From an uncultured Clostridia bacterium (GTDB taxonomy: Bacteria > Bacillota > Clostridia > TANB77 > CAG-508): 41,632 bases of DNA. Location of the stretch: contig CAKOXG010000009.1 in assembly GCA_934130025.1 (NCBI GenBank), forward strand, positions 1 through 41,632. The letters are read 5' to 3'. Position numbers and translations under genes: made by a program. Every line of letters starts with the position of its first letter. Position 1 is the stretch's first letter. Shown here piece after piece: positions 7,799-15,281 of the stretch. Under the pieces are notes generated by a model. The model had not been told where the DNA came from, searched no databases, and saw only the letters and a program-made list of their open reading frames with translations.

Positions 7799-8449
7799 TT
7801 AATTAGATGCAATTTTTAATTTTAAGTTTTCTAATAATTCTACTAATTTAAATTTAAATTTTAATTCAGAACTATTCCCAGAATCTGTAATCAAATTATA
7901 ATCTTCTGCTGGGAGATTCTCCTGGAGTAATTCTTTAGAGGAATCAGGAACAATACCTGAAGAAACATCTACGAAACAAAGAGGAGGAAACATTACGCAC
8001 CACCAATTTTGTCCGGAAGCAGTTCCAATTTCAACTCTTAGGGCATCATAAACTCCTGCCGGAAGAGAAATATCTCCGTATTTTTTTGTAGGAAAATCAT
8101 ATTTACCAAATGTAATATTTACAGGATAATCGTAGCCATTATCTACAATTACAGCATTTGCTATGTTATAAAAGTCATCTATATGTTTTTTGGCAATACT
8201 CATTGCTTCTTGTTTGGAAGATACATCTTTGCAGATTTCATTCATGTATTTAATGAGGGAATCTCTCACCTTATACTTTAAAAGCTGATCTTCTTCAGAA
8301 TCACTATTGGCAATAACATGTAACCTGAAAACTCCATCTGAAAGATTACTACTAACAGCATTAACATATGAAACCGCGTTTATAAAAAGAAAAATGGTAA
8401 GAAGTATACTAATTATTGTAAATTTATATAAAAAAGAAAATTTTTTCAT
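7799..8449 (-). CDS. spoIIR: Stage II sporulation protein R
   Basis: Secreted forespore signalling protein that triggers SpoIIGA-dependent processing of pro-SigmaE in the mother cell. It has 216 residues with an N-terminal hydrophobic signal segment at about residues 8-30. The family core follows: FRLHVIANSDSEEDQLLKY and VRDSLIKYMNE, then LPAGVYDALRVEIG, NWWCVMFPPLCFVDVSSG and the C-terminal ELKFKFKLVELLE. The frame is open 88 codons further upstream, but that part has atypical Phe/Tyr-rich composition. I chose ATG 8449 because of AAAGGACG about 10 nt before it and the signal peptide. SigmaF controls this gene in Bacillus; I could not identify a convincing SigmaF promoter here. Confidence 0.93.
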   Translation of the reverse strand: MKKFSFLYKFTIISILLTIFLFINAVSYVNAVSSNLSDGVFRLHVIANSDSEEDQLLKYKVRDSLIKYMNEICKDVSSKQEAMSIAKKHIDDFYNIANAVIVDNGYDYPVNITFGKYDFPTKKYGDISLPAGVYDALRVEIGTASGQNWWCVMFPPLCFVDVSSGIVPDSSKELLQENLPAEDYNLITDSGNSSELKFKFKLVELLENLKLKIASN

Positions 8450-8791
8450 GATTACACGTCCTTTCAAAAAATTATTACTAAAAGTATTTACAATAAAATA
8501 AAAAATATACATATTTGGGAAAAATATAAAAATAAGATAAAAAATCCAAAGACATAATGTAACAAAAATGTAACAAAAATGTAAAAAATAATAAAATAAA
8601 ACATCAAAAAATGCAACAAATATGCAGAAAAAACCAATAGTGTCGAAAAAAGGCATACGATTACTAATGTAATAATATTGACACATAAATGTAAGAATGG
8701 TAAAATTTACCATAGATAGACATAAGAGATTAAAAAAAATAAGTGAATAATAATGAACTTAAGATTCATTATTTAGAATTGGAGGTAAATT
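8450..8791. other. Divergent intergenic region, spoIIR / unknown gene
   Basis: A 342-nt A+T-rich gap with no convincing gene. It contains three tandem 11-nt repeats (8557-8589), a TGTCGAA heptamer resembling a Spo0A box at 8641-8647, and a 9-bp hairpin (8749-8757 with 8765-8773) just upstream of the ribosome site of the gene at 8792. Regulatory roles are inference. Confidence 0.5.
8557..8589. repeat. Three tandem 11-nt repeats upstream of spoIIR
   Basis: The unit ATGTAACAAAA occurs twice exactly (8557-8567, 8568-8578). A third, degenerate copy is at 8579-8589. The period is one helical turn. Confidence 0.7.
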
Positions 8792-9277
8792 ATGACCGAG
8801 GTTAATAAGAATACTAAAAAAATATGTAGTTTCTATGCAAGTGATTGGCACCTGGTAACAATGCTGTTACCAAACATAGATAAAAAAATTAATGAAGGAG
8901 AAAAAGTTACCACAATATTAGAAAACAATATTAATGTAGAGATGGAGACATTATTAGAACGAGTTCAGTTAAAAGAAAAAGAGAAAATAATGAAAATAGG
9001 GTGGAAAAAGTTCGAAGAGAATAATAAGGAATTAGAAAACAAAATAAGAGAGAATGACTATATTATAATTGTAGGCAAGATGAACTATATAGAAAAAATG
9101 AATGAAATAATTAACAAGATAAACCAGGAAACAGATAAAAATATTACAATATTAAATTGTTATGATATAGAAGAAGTGAAAAACGAAGTAAAAGATATAA
9201 TAAATCAACATGAAAAAATTTTAAATACATTGGGAGAAAAGGATAAAGAAGAATATATAATTAAGGTTGCAAAATAA
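8792..9277 (+). CDS. Hypothetical cytosolic protein
   Basis: Not recognised. 161 residues, no signal peptide or membrane segment, highly charged and rich in Lys, Glu and Asn. The N-terminal third has KKICSFYASDWHLVTMLLP, and a central strand-like stretch IRENDYIIIVGKMNYIEKMN is followed by a helix and a second strand DKNITILNCYDIEEV. That could indicate a small alpha/beta fold, but this is only an impression. The start has a strong GGAGGTAA at about 6 nt. It is transcribed divergently from spoIIR, so a sporulation-linked role is possible but unsupported. Confidence 0.75.
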   Translation: MTEVNKNTKKICSFYASDWHLVTMLLPNIDKKINEGEKVTTILENNINVEMETLLERVQLKEKEKIMKIGWKKFEENNKELENKIRENDYIIIVGKMNYIEKMNEIINKINQETDKNITILNCYDIEEVKNEVKDIINQHEKILNTLGEKDKEEYIIKVAK

Positions 9278-9318
9278 TAAATGGATCCTTTCTAATATTA
9301 AGAATTTAGTACAAAATA

Positions 9319-9347
9319 TTGACTATTTTATGCTAATAGTATAATAT
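9319..9347 (+). promoter_or_regulatory. Promoter of the UDP-sugar pyrophosphorylase gene
   Basis: TTGACT at 9319-9324, 17-nt spacer, TAATAT at 9342-9347, 44 nt before the ATG. An overlapping TATAAT at 9340-9345 would give a 15-nt spacer. Confidence 0.6.
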
Positions 9348-9390
9348 AAAAGAACAATCATATAAATTATGTATTGGAAAGGAGAAAAGC

Positions 9391-10635
9391 ATGGAAGAAA
9401 AATATTTGGCAGCAAAAAAAGTGCTTGAGAAATATGGACAAGAGCAGATATTAAGCCAATATGAGAAACTAAGTGAAGATAAGAAAATAAAACTTTTAGA
9501 TGAAATATTGACTTTAGATTTTGCACAAGTGGAAGAACTATTTAAAAGAGTAAATCAAAAAGTTGATTTTAATCAATCGAAAATAGAGCCAACTGAATAT
9601 ACAGATAGAAGCACTATGACAGAAGAGGAAGTAAAATATTATGAAGAAATAGGCTTAAGAGCAATAAAAGAGGGAAAATTGGCAGCAGTTACAATGGCTG
9701 GAGGTCAAGGAACAAGGTTAGGACACAATGGCCCAAAAGGAACTTTTGATATTGGACTAGACTCACATAAACCTATATTTGAAATATTATGCGATACATT
9801 AAAAAATGCAAAAGAGAAATATGGGGTTTATGTAACATGGTACATAATGACAAGTAATGAGAATAATGATGCTACTGTAGGATTTTTTGAAAAAAACAAT
9901 TATTTTGGATATCCAAAAGACAAAATTGTATTTTTTAAACAAGGAGAACTACCAATGATAGACACAAATGGTAAAATATTGGTAGGAGAAGACGGATTAA
10001 TAAAAATGGCTGCTGATGGCCATGGAGGAATCTTCTTGTCAATGAAGAAAAATGGAATAATATATGATATGAAAACAAGAGGAATTGAATGGGCTTTCAT
10101 TGGTGGAGTTGACAATGTTCTTGTAAATATGGTTGACCCAGTTTTCCTAGGACTTGCAATAGATAAGAAAGTGCTTGCTGCTGGAAAAAGTGTTGTTAAG
10201 GCGGGACCACATGAAAAAGTAGGTGTATTTTGTAGAAGAGAAGGAAAACCAAGCGTTGTTGAATATAGTGAAATTTCAAAAGAAATGGCTGAAGCAACTG
10301 ATAATAAAGGTGGATTAATATATGGAGAATCACATATATTATGCAATTTATTTAGCGTTAAGGCGATAGAAGAGATAAGTAAAAATTCTTTACCATACCA
10401 TAGTGCGTTTAAAAAAGCTAAATACCTTGATAAAGATGGAAAAATTGTAACATCTGATTCACCAAACGCATACAAGTTTGAAGCATTTTTATTTGATGCG
10501 TTTGAGTCATTAGACGATATGGCAATTATGAGAGTTAAGAGAGAAGAAGAATTTGCTCCTGTAAAGAATGCAGAGGGAGTAGACAGCCCTGAAACAGCAA
10601 GAAAATTATACAAAGAATTTCATAAAATAAAATAA
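9391..10635 (+). CDS. UDPGP-type UTP-sugar-1-phosphate uridylyltransferase
   Basis: A 414-residue nucleotidyltransferase of the eukaryote-like UDPGP type 1 family, not the GalU type. It makes UDP-sugars from UTP and glucose-1-phosphate or N-acetylglucosamine-1-phosphate. The nucleotide-binding signature is VTMAGGQGTRLGHNGPKGTF at about residues 100-119. It is followed by WYIMTSNENNDATVGFFEKN and the substrate loop MAADGHGGIFLSMKKNG. The metal/uridine region FIGGVDNVLVNMVDPVFLG comes next, then VVKAGPHEKVGVFCRREGKP. The N-terminal 90 residues are helical, as in this family. The gene lies just before a phosphoglucomutase, which favours glucose-1-phosphate as substrate; sugar specificity is inference. 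ATG 9391 is preceded by GGAAAGGAG. Confidence 0.88.
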   Translation: MEEKYLAAKKVLEKYGQEQILSQYEKLSEDKKIKLLDEILTLDFAQVEELFKRVNQKVDFNQSKIEPTEYTDRSTMTEEEVKYYEEIGLRAIKEGKLAAVTMAGGQGTRLGHNGPKGTFDIGLDSHKPIFEILCDTLKNAKEKYGVYVTWYIMTSNENNDATVGFFEKNNYFGYPKDKIVFFKQGELPMIDTNGKILVGEDGLIKMAADGHGGIFLSMKKNGIIYDMKTRGIEWAFIGGVDNVLVNMVDPVFLGLAIDKKVLAAGKSVVKAGPHEKVGVFCRREGKPSVVEYSEISKEMAEATDNKGGLIYGESHILCNLFSVKAIEEISKNSLPYHSAFKKAKYLDKDGKIVTSDSPNAYKFEAFLFDAFESLDDMAIMRVKREEEFAPVKNAEGVDSPETARKLYKEFHKIK

Positions 10636-10651
10636 TTGTATAATTAAAATT

Positions 10652-10695
10652 AAAAGTTTGAATTTTTTGTTATACAAAAAGTTTGAACTTTTTTT
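10652..10695 (+). terminator. Terminator after the UDP-sugar pyrophosphorylase gene
   Basis: An 18-bp stem (three G-U pairs) pairs 10652-10669 with 10675-10692 around a 5-nt loop. It is followed by a T run to 10695. Confidence 0.75.
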
Positions 10696-10755
10696 GCACC
10701 AAAAAAGGTTTATAGGTATCCTAAAAAACCTAAATAAAAAAATAAAGGAAAAAGT

Positions 10756-12477
10756 ATGGATTATATAGAAAAATATGAAGCTTGGTTAAATGACCCAGCA
10801 ATTGATGAAGAAACAAAACATGAATTAGAATCAATTAGAAATAATAAAGAAGAGATACAGGACAGATTTTATAAAGATTTAGAATTTGGAACGGCAGGCT
10901 TAAGAGGCGTAATAGGAAATGGAAGTAATAGAATGAATAAATATACTGTTACTAAAGCTACTCAGGGGTTAGCAAATTATATAAACAAACATAATCCAGA
11001 TAAAAAGCCTGTAGCAATATCCTTTGATTCAAGGCATATGTCAAAAGAATTTAGTGATTTTACTGCACTTTGTTTAAATGCAAATGGTATAAAGACATAT
11101 GTGTTTGAAGATCTAAGACCAGTTCCGGAGTTATCTTTTACAGTAAGAAAATTAAATTGTATAGCTGGAATAATGATAACGGCAAGCCATAATCCTCCTA
11201 AATATAATGGATATAAAGTATATTGGGAAGATGGTGCACAAATTGTTCCACCACATGATGGGGGAATAATAGAGGAAGTAAATAAAATTTTGGATTTTGG
11301 TGAAATAAAAAATATAGATAAAGAAGAAGCAAAAAATAGTGGATTATATAATGTAATAGGAAAAGAAATTGATGATGCTTATATTGATGTATTAAAATCT
11401 TTAGTATTAAACCAAGATGCTATTAAAAGAATGCAGGACGAAATAAATATTGTATATACTCCTCTTCATGGCGCTGGTAATGTTCCTGTGCAAAGAATAT
11501 TAAAAGAATTAGGATTTACACATGTACATGTTGTTCCAGAACAAGAAAAACCAAATGGAGATTTCCCAACAGTAAGTTATCCTAATCCGGAAGACCCAAA
11601 TGCCTTTAAATTGGCACTGGAATTGGCAAAAAAAGTAGATGCTGATATAATTGTTGCAAATGATCCAGATGCAGATAGATTGGGCATATACTCAAAAGAT
11701 TCAAAAACTGGAGAATATCATTCTTTTTCTGGAAACATGTCAGCATTGTTGATTGCTGAATATGAATTATCTCAAAAAAAAGAAAGAGGACTAATTCCTG
11801 AAAATGGAGCTTTTGTTACAACAATTGTTTCATCAAATTTAGCTGGGGCAATAGCTAAAGAATATAAATTAAAATTAATCGAAGTACTAACAGGATTTAA
11901 ATATATAGGAGAACAAATAAGAAAATTTGAACAAACAGGTGAAAATACCTATATGTTTGGATTTGAAGAGAGTTATGGTTGCCTAATTGGCACATATGCT
12001 AGAGATAAAGATGGAATATCAGCAGTAATGGCTCTTTGCGAGGCTGCAGCGTACTATAAGGGAAAAGGCTATACCTTATGGGATCAAATGCATAATATAT
12101 ATACAAAATATGGATTTTATAAAGAAAAAACAATAGCGGTCACAAGAGAAGGTGCAACAGGAGCAGAAGAAATTAAAAAAATGATGGAAGATATGAGAAA
12201 GAATCCTCCAACACAATTTGGAAAGTACAAAGTACTAGAGATAAAAGACTGCAAGCTAAATACTGCAAAGAATTTAGAAACAGGAGTTGTAGAAGAAACA
12301 GGGCTTCCAAACTCGAATGTTCTTTACTATAAATTGGAGAATGATGCTTGGTGTTGTGTAAGACCTTCAGGAACAGAACCTAAAATTAAATTTTATATTG
12401 GAATAAAAGCAGATACAGAAGAACAAGCAGAAAAAGATTTACAAGATTTATCTGAATTTTTAAATTTTGCAAAATAA
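10756..12477 (+). CDS. pgcA: Phosphoglucomutase / phosphomannomutase family (PgcA-like)
   Basis: A 573-residue alpha-D-phosphohexomutase, the length of Gram-positive PgcA, that interconverts glucose-6-phosphate and glucose-1-phosphate. Domain 1 has FGTAGLRGVIG and the phosphoserine loop GIMITASHNPPKYNGYKVYW (about residues 138-157). Domain 2 has IVYTPLHGAGNVPV and the Mg-binding loop VANDPDADRLGIY. Domain 3 has FGFEESYGCLIG and domain 4 the phosphate-binding CVRPSGTEPKIKFYIG. All catalytic motifs are intact. With the preceding uridylyltransferase it forms a glucose-6-P to UDP-glucose route, useful for glycolipid or cell-wall glucosylation, possibly with the glycosyltransferase at 25275-26432. 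Confidence 0.94.
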   Translation: MDYIEKYEAWLNDPAIDEETKHELESIRNNKEEIQDRFYKDLEFGTAGLRGVIGNGSNRMNKYTVTKATQGLANYINKHNPDKKPVAISFDSRHMSKEFSDFTALCLNANGIKTYVFEDLRPVPELSFTVRKLNCIAGIMITASHNPPKYNGYKVYWEDGAQIVPPHDGGIIEEVNKILDFGEIKNIDKEEAKNSGLYNVIGKEIDDAYIDVLKSLVLNQDAIKRMQDEINIVYTPLHGAGNVPVQRILKELGFTHVHVVPEQEKPNGDFPTVSYPNPEDPNAFKLALELAKKVDADIIVANDPDADRLGIYSKDSKTGEYHSFSGNMSALLIAEYELSQKKERGLIPENGAFVTTIVSSNLAGAIAKEYKLKLIEVLTGFKYIGEQIRKFEQTGENTYMFGFEESYGCLIGTYARDKDGISAVMALCEAAAYYKGKGYTLWDQMHNIYTKYGFYKEKTIAVTREGATGAEEIKKMMEDMRKNPPTQFGKYKVLEIKDCKLNTAKNLETGVVEETGLPNSNVLYYKLENDAWCCVRPSGTEPKIKFYIGIKADTEEQAEKDLQDLSEFLNFAK

Positions 12478-12481
12478 CATA

Positions 12482-12512
12482 TACTCAATAAGAATAATTT
12501 TCTTATTGAGTA
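12482..12512. terminator. Perfect 13-bp hairpin after pgcA
   Basis: 12482-12494 pairs exactly with 12500-12512 around a TAATT loop, 5 nt after the pgcA stop. There is no T run on the plus strand, so it may be a weak terminator, an mRNA-stabilising hairpin, or a recombination relic. Confidence 0.5.
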
Positions 12513-12521
12513 AAATATAGC

Positions 12522-13041
12522 ATGGAGGAAAAGAGAAAATTAACTTTTATAAAATGAAAGAAATTTTTGGAACAGAAATATTTGAAATAATTAAAGATAA
12601 TATTGATAACGTTGAGTAAAACAATGTCGAATTATTAGAAAATTTATAATAAGGGATAAATATGATTGAAATAGAAGAACTAAAACAAATTCGTGAAAAA
12701 ATAATATTGAAATTACAGGAAATATATTCAGGCATACTGCAGAAGAAACATGTAGGATAATATAAACGTGCCAAAAAAACAATATAGAAATGACAAGAAA
12801 CATATTTAGACAGCCAGCAGTAGAAATTGAAAATATAGTAAGGATATGTAATGAGAAAAAAATAAAAGCAAGAATGCAATATCTCGAGAGTTTTGGGGAG
12901 AATGTTCTAAATAAAAACGGAACAAAATTCAATTCGGTATTTAGTCTAAGCAGAAAAAGCTTTGAAAAGAAGGTTAAGGATAAAGAAAAAAGTGAGAATA
13001 ATTTAGAAAAGAAAATAAAAAATAACGAAAGGACACTTTAA
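12522..13041 (+). pseudogene. Decayed gene, several frames and stops
   Basis: Protein-like segments occur in different frames with intervening stops. MKEIFGTEIFEIIKDNIDNV (from 12554) ends at a stop. NNVELLENL and MIEIEELKQIREKIILKLQE (from 12662) follow. A frame reading IFRHTAEETCRII then runs into NIFRQPAVEIENIVRICNEK (open 12790-13041). IFRHTAEETCRII and IFRQPAVEIENIV resemble each other, so the ancestral protein may have been a repeat protein. The last 30 residues are a Lys/Glu-rich tail. The last frame alone (83 residues) has no good ribosome site. Family not recognised. Decay is the simplest reading; a real short gene at 12790-13041 remains possible. Confidence 0.45.
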
Positions 13042-13055
13042 AATGAAGTGTCCTT
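13029..13055 (-). terminator. Terminator overlapping the 3' end of the TtcA-like gene
   Basis: A 10-bp perfect stem (13029-13038 with 13046-13055) and a 7-nt loop span the stop codon of the minus-strand gene. A T-rich tract follows on that strand. Confidence 0.6.
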
Positions 13056-13757
13056 CCATCCGTTTAAGTTTTTTCTTTTTATGGCACCCATAATGTTTGC
13101 CTTAACATATTTGTTTTTTAAAGATAATGTGACTATTAGTTGCTTAATATATTCTCTTGTAGAATTACCGTCCATAGGGCAAACTTTTGGCATAATTGGA
13201 GTGCCATACCTCTTAACAAATCTTTTTGTGTCTTTTTCTGGTACATAGATTAATGGCCTAATAACAGTCATACCAGATCTATCCATATAGCTGACAGGAG
13301 AAAAAGTAGAAATATTTCCAGCAAAAAATAAATTCATAAGAAAAGTTTCAAGAACATCATCTAAATTATGCCCAAGAGCAATCTTATTACAACCTTCTCT
13401 CTTTGCAGCGGTATTTAATATCCCTCTACGTAAATTAGCACACAGAGAGCAGGGATTTTTTTCATGTCTATCTTCAAAAATAATTTTACTAATATCATAT
13501 TTTTCTTCAAAAAATGGAATATCCAGTTCAGAACATATCTTTCTTAAAAAATCAGCATCAAAAAATTCAAATCCCGGGTTAACACTAATTGCAATTAATT
13601 CAAACTTTTTAGGGTAAAAAATTTGTAAATTTTTAAGTGCTTTAAGCATAGTAATAGAATCTTTGCCGCCAGATAAAGCAACAGCGATTTTATCTCCATC
13701 ATCAATCATATTGTAATCATCAATAGCACGTCTCATATAACTTAAAATATGTTTCAT
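13038..13757 (-). CDS. PP-loop tRNA-modifying ATPase, TtcA/TilS superfamily
   Basis: A 239-residue N-type ATP pyrophosphatase. The PP-loop is KIAVALSGGKDSITMLKAL (about residues 23-41), followed by IAISVNPGFE. A CSLCANLRRG pair is typical of TtcA-like thiolases that hold an Fe-S cluster or zinc. Next come KIALGHNLDDVLETFLMNL and a C-terminal VCPMDGNSTREYIKQL with another Cys. TtcA makes 2-thiocytidine 32 in tRNA; in Clostridia such proteins are often annotated simply as TtcA family. It lacks the long C-terminal domains of TilS, so lysidine synthesis is unlikely. Substrate uncertain. The stop codon is inside the terminator stem. TCTCC-type ribosome sequence precedes ATG 13757 (AAGGAGAT on the minus strand). 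Confidence 0.87.
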   Translation of the reverse strand: MKHILSYMRRAIDDYNMIDDGDKIAVALSGGKDSITMLKALKNLQIFYPKKFELIAISVNPGFEFFDADFLRKICSELDIPFFEEKYDISKIIFEDRHEKNPCSLCANLRRGILNTAAKREGCNKIALGHNLDDVLETFLMNLFFAGNISTFSPVSYMDRSGMTVIRPLIYVPEKDTKRFVKRYGTPIMPKVCPMDGNSTREYIKQLIVTLSLKNKYVKANIMGAIKRKNLNGWKDTSF

Positions 13758-13890
13758 TTTTAATATCTCCTTAAAAAACTACAAACAATTATAACACGAA
13801 AAAGTAAAAAAATAAACAGAAATAAAACTAAAAACTTTTAATCCAGAAGGACTAAAAGTTTTTGAATAACTAATTGTTATAAAAAAATTT

Positions 13891-13967
13891 TGGTGTGCTT
13901 GAAGGGAATCGAACCCCCGACCTCTTCCTTAGGAGGGAAGCGCTCTATCCTGCTGAGCTACAAACAC
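13891..13967 (-). tRNA. tRNA-Arg (anticodon CCU)
   Basis: A minus-strand cloverleaf of 77 nt. The acceptor pairs GTGTTTG with CAAGCAC; the D arm has GCTC/GAGC. The anticodon stem CTTCC/GGAAG holds loop CTCCTAA (anticodon CCT). The T arm contains TTCGATT, and CCA is encoded at 13893-13891. It reads AGG. A consensus promoter precedes it. Confidence 0.95.
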
Positions 13968-13980
13968 AAATCTTGCTACT

Positions 13981-14009
13981 ATAATAGCATTTTAAGTACG
14001 AGTTGTCAA
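13981..14009 (-). promoter_or_regulatory. Promoter of tRNA-Arg(CCU)
   Basis: On the minus strand TTGACA (14009-14004), 17-nt spacer, TATTAT (13986-13981), about 13 nt before the tRNA 5' end. It sits directly after the dtd stop. Confidence 0.7.
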
Positions 14010-14013
14010 TTAT

Positions 14014-14454
14014 TTATTTTGATTCTAATATTATTGTCACAGGCCCGTCGTTTAATAGCTCCACTTTCATATCTGCTCCAAATTTTCCTGTTTGTACAAT
14101 TTTTATTTGTTTTTTGCATTCTGATATAAAATATTCATATAAAGGAAGTGCTATTTCAGGTTTTGCAGCTTCAATAAATGAAGGCCTATTTCCACCACTT
14201 GCATTACCATATAAAGTGAACTGAGACACAATTAAAAGTTCTCCATTTACATCTTTTAAAGATAGATTCATTTTATCTTTTTCATCTCTGAAAATTCGCA
14301 AATTTATTATCTTTTTTACCATATAATCCACATCTTGTTTAGTATCTGTGGATTTTATTCCTAATAAAACCAAAAATCCTGCATTTATTTTTCCAGAAAC
14401 ATTTTTATCAACGGTAACGCTTGCTGATGTAACTCTTTGTATAATTGCTTTCAT
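14014..14454 (-). CDS. dtd: D-aminoacyl-tRNA deacylase
   Basis: Proofreading enzyme that removes D-amino acids (and glycine from tRNA-Ala) from tRNA. At 146 residues it is standard length. Motifs: MKAIIQRVTSASVTVD at the start, the catalytic SQFTLYGNASGGNRPSF (SQFTL motif) and the C-terminal LLNDGPVTIILES, whose GP motif enforces chiral selectivity. The minus-strand ribosome site is GAAAGGAA upstream of ATG 14454. It is often next to relA in other Firmicutes, but not here. Its 3' end abuts the tRNA-Arg promoter. Confidence 0.96.
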   Translation of the reverse strand: MKAIIQRVTSASVTVDKNVSGKINAGFLVLLGIKSTDTKQDVDYMVKKIINLRIFRDEKDKMNLSLKDVNGELLIVSQFTLYGNASGGNRPSFIEAAKPEIALPLYEYFISECKKQIKIVQTGKFGADMKVELLNDGPVTIILESK

Positions 14455-14628
14455 ATAAAAAATTATTCCTTTCTTGTTTCTATTGAAGGTACATAGAGTA
14501 ATAAAATACCATTGCTCTTAACTAATTTTGCAATAAATGATATTCTAAAAATATAAAATTATGATATAATAGAAACACTAAAAAATCAAGTAAAAAATAG
14601 TTTTTATCAAATATAGAGGAGGATAGAT

Positions 14629-15153
14629 TTGAATAAAACAGAAAAGATAGATATAAAGAAAAAAAATGATGAATATTTTATGAAAGAAGCTATAAAAGAG
14701 GCAAAAAAAGCATATCAGAAAAATGAGGTGCCCGTAGGAGCGGTAGTTGTAAAAAATAATGAAATAGTCGCAAGAGGACATAACATTAAAGAAACGAAAA
14801 AAGATACAACAAAACATGCAGAAATTATAGCCATACAAAAAGCAAGTAAAAAAATGAATGCTTGGAGACTAGAAGATTGTACTATGTATGTTACTTTAGA
14901 GCCTTGCACAATGTGTGCTGGAGCCATAATACAAGCCAGATTGAAGAGATTAATAATTGGAACAATGGACAAAAAAACAGGCGCTTGTGGATCAGTTTTA
15001 AACCTAATTGATGACTATGAGTTTAATCACAAAGTTGAATTAGAAACAGGAATTATGGAAACCGAATGTAGACAAATAATGAAGGATTTTTTTAAAGAGC
15101 TTAGAGAAATAAAAAAAAATAAAAAATGTAATAAAAATGAAAAAAAGGCATGA
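14629..15153 (+). CDS. tadA: tRNA-specific adenosine deaminase
   Basis: Converts A34 to inosine in tRNA-Arg(ACG), which lets that tRNA read CGU, CGC and CGA but not CGG. The 174-residue protein has the zinc-deaminase motifs KHAEIIAIQKA (His and catalytic Glu) and TLEPCTMCAGAIIQAR (two Cys ligands), with VPVGAVVVKNNEIVARGHN before them. The start is TTG 14629 with a strong GAGGAGGA about 6 nt upstream; the first 15 residues are a charged extension. A TATAAT box lies at 14565-14570 with no clear -35. The Lys/Asn-rich C-terminal tail looks dispensable. It is relevant to the CGG observation in spmA-spmB. Confidence 0.95.
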   Translation: MNKTEKIDIKKKNDEYFMKEAIKEAKKAYQKNEVPVGAVVVKNNEIVARGHNIKETKKDTTKHAEIIAIQKASKKMNAWRLEDCTMYVTLEPCTMCAGAIIQARLKRLIIGTMDKKTGACGSVLNLIDDYEFNHKVELETGIMETECRQIMKDFFKELREIKKNKKCNKNEKKA

Positions 15154-15222
15154 GTATTAAATTTCCGTAGAAGAAGCAGTATTTTTATTACATAAAATTG
15201 ACATTTTTTACAAGAAACGTAA

Positions 15223-15251
15223 TTGACTTATATATATAATATTGTTAAAAT
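15223..15251 (+). promoter_or_regulatory. Promoter of the giant surface adhesin
   Basis: TTGACT at 15223-15228, 17-nt spacer, TAAAAT at 15246-15251, 30 nt before the ATG. A second TTGACA lies at 15198-15203. Confidence 0.5.
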
Positions 15252-15281
15252 CTATACAAGGAAAATAGAAAGGGAAGAATA

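Noticed and set aside
8450..8713. N-terminal extension of spoIIR by 88 codons
   Set aside because: The extension is Phe/Tyr-rich and unlike SpoIIR. The signal peptide and ribosome site fit the ATG at 8449.
13890..14129. Plus-strand open frame over tRNA-Arg and the dtd end
   Set aside because: It is antisense to a well-formed tRNA and to dtd; it has no ribosome site or family features.
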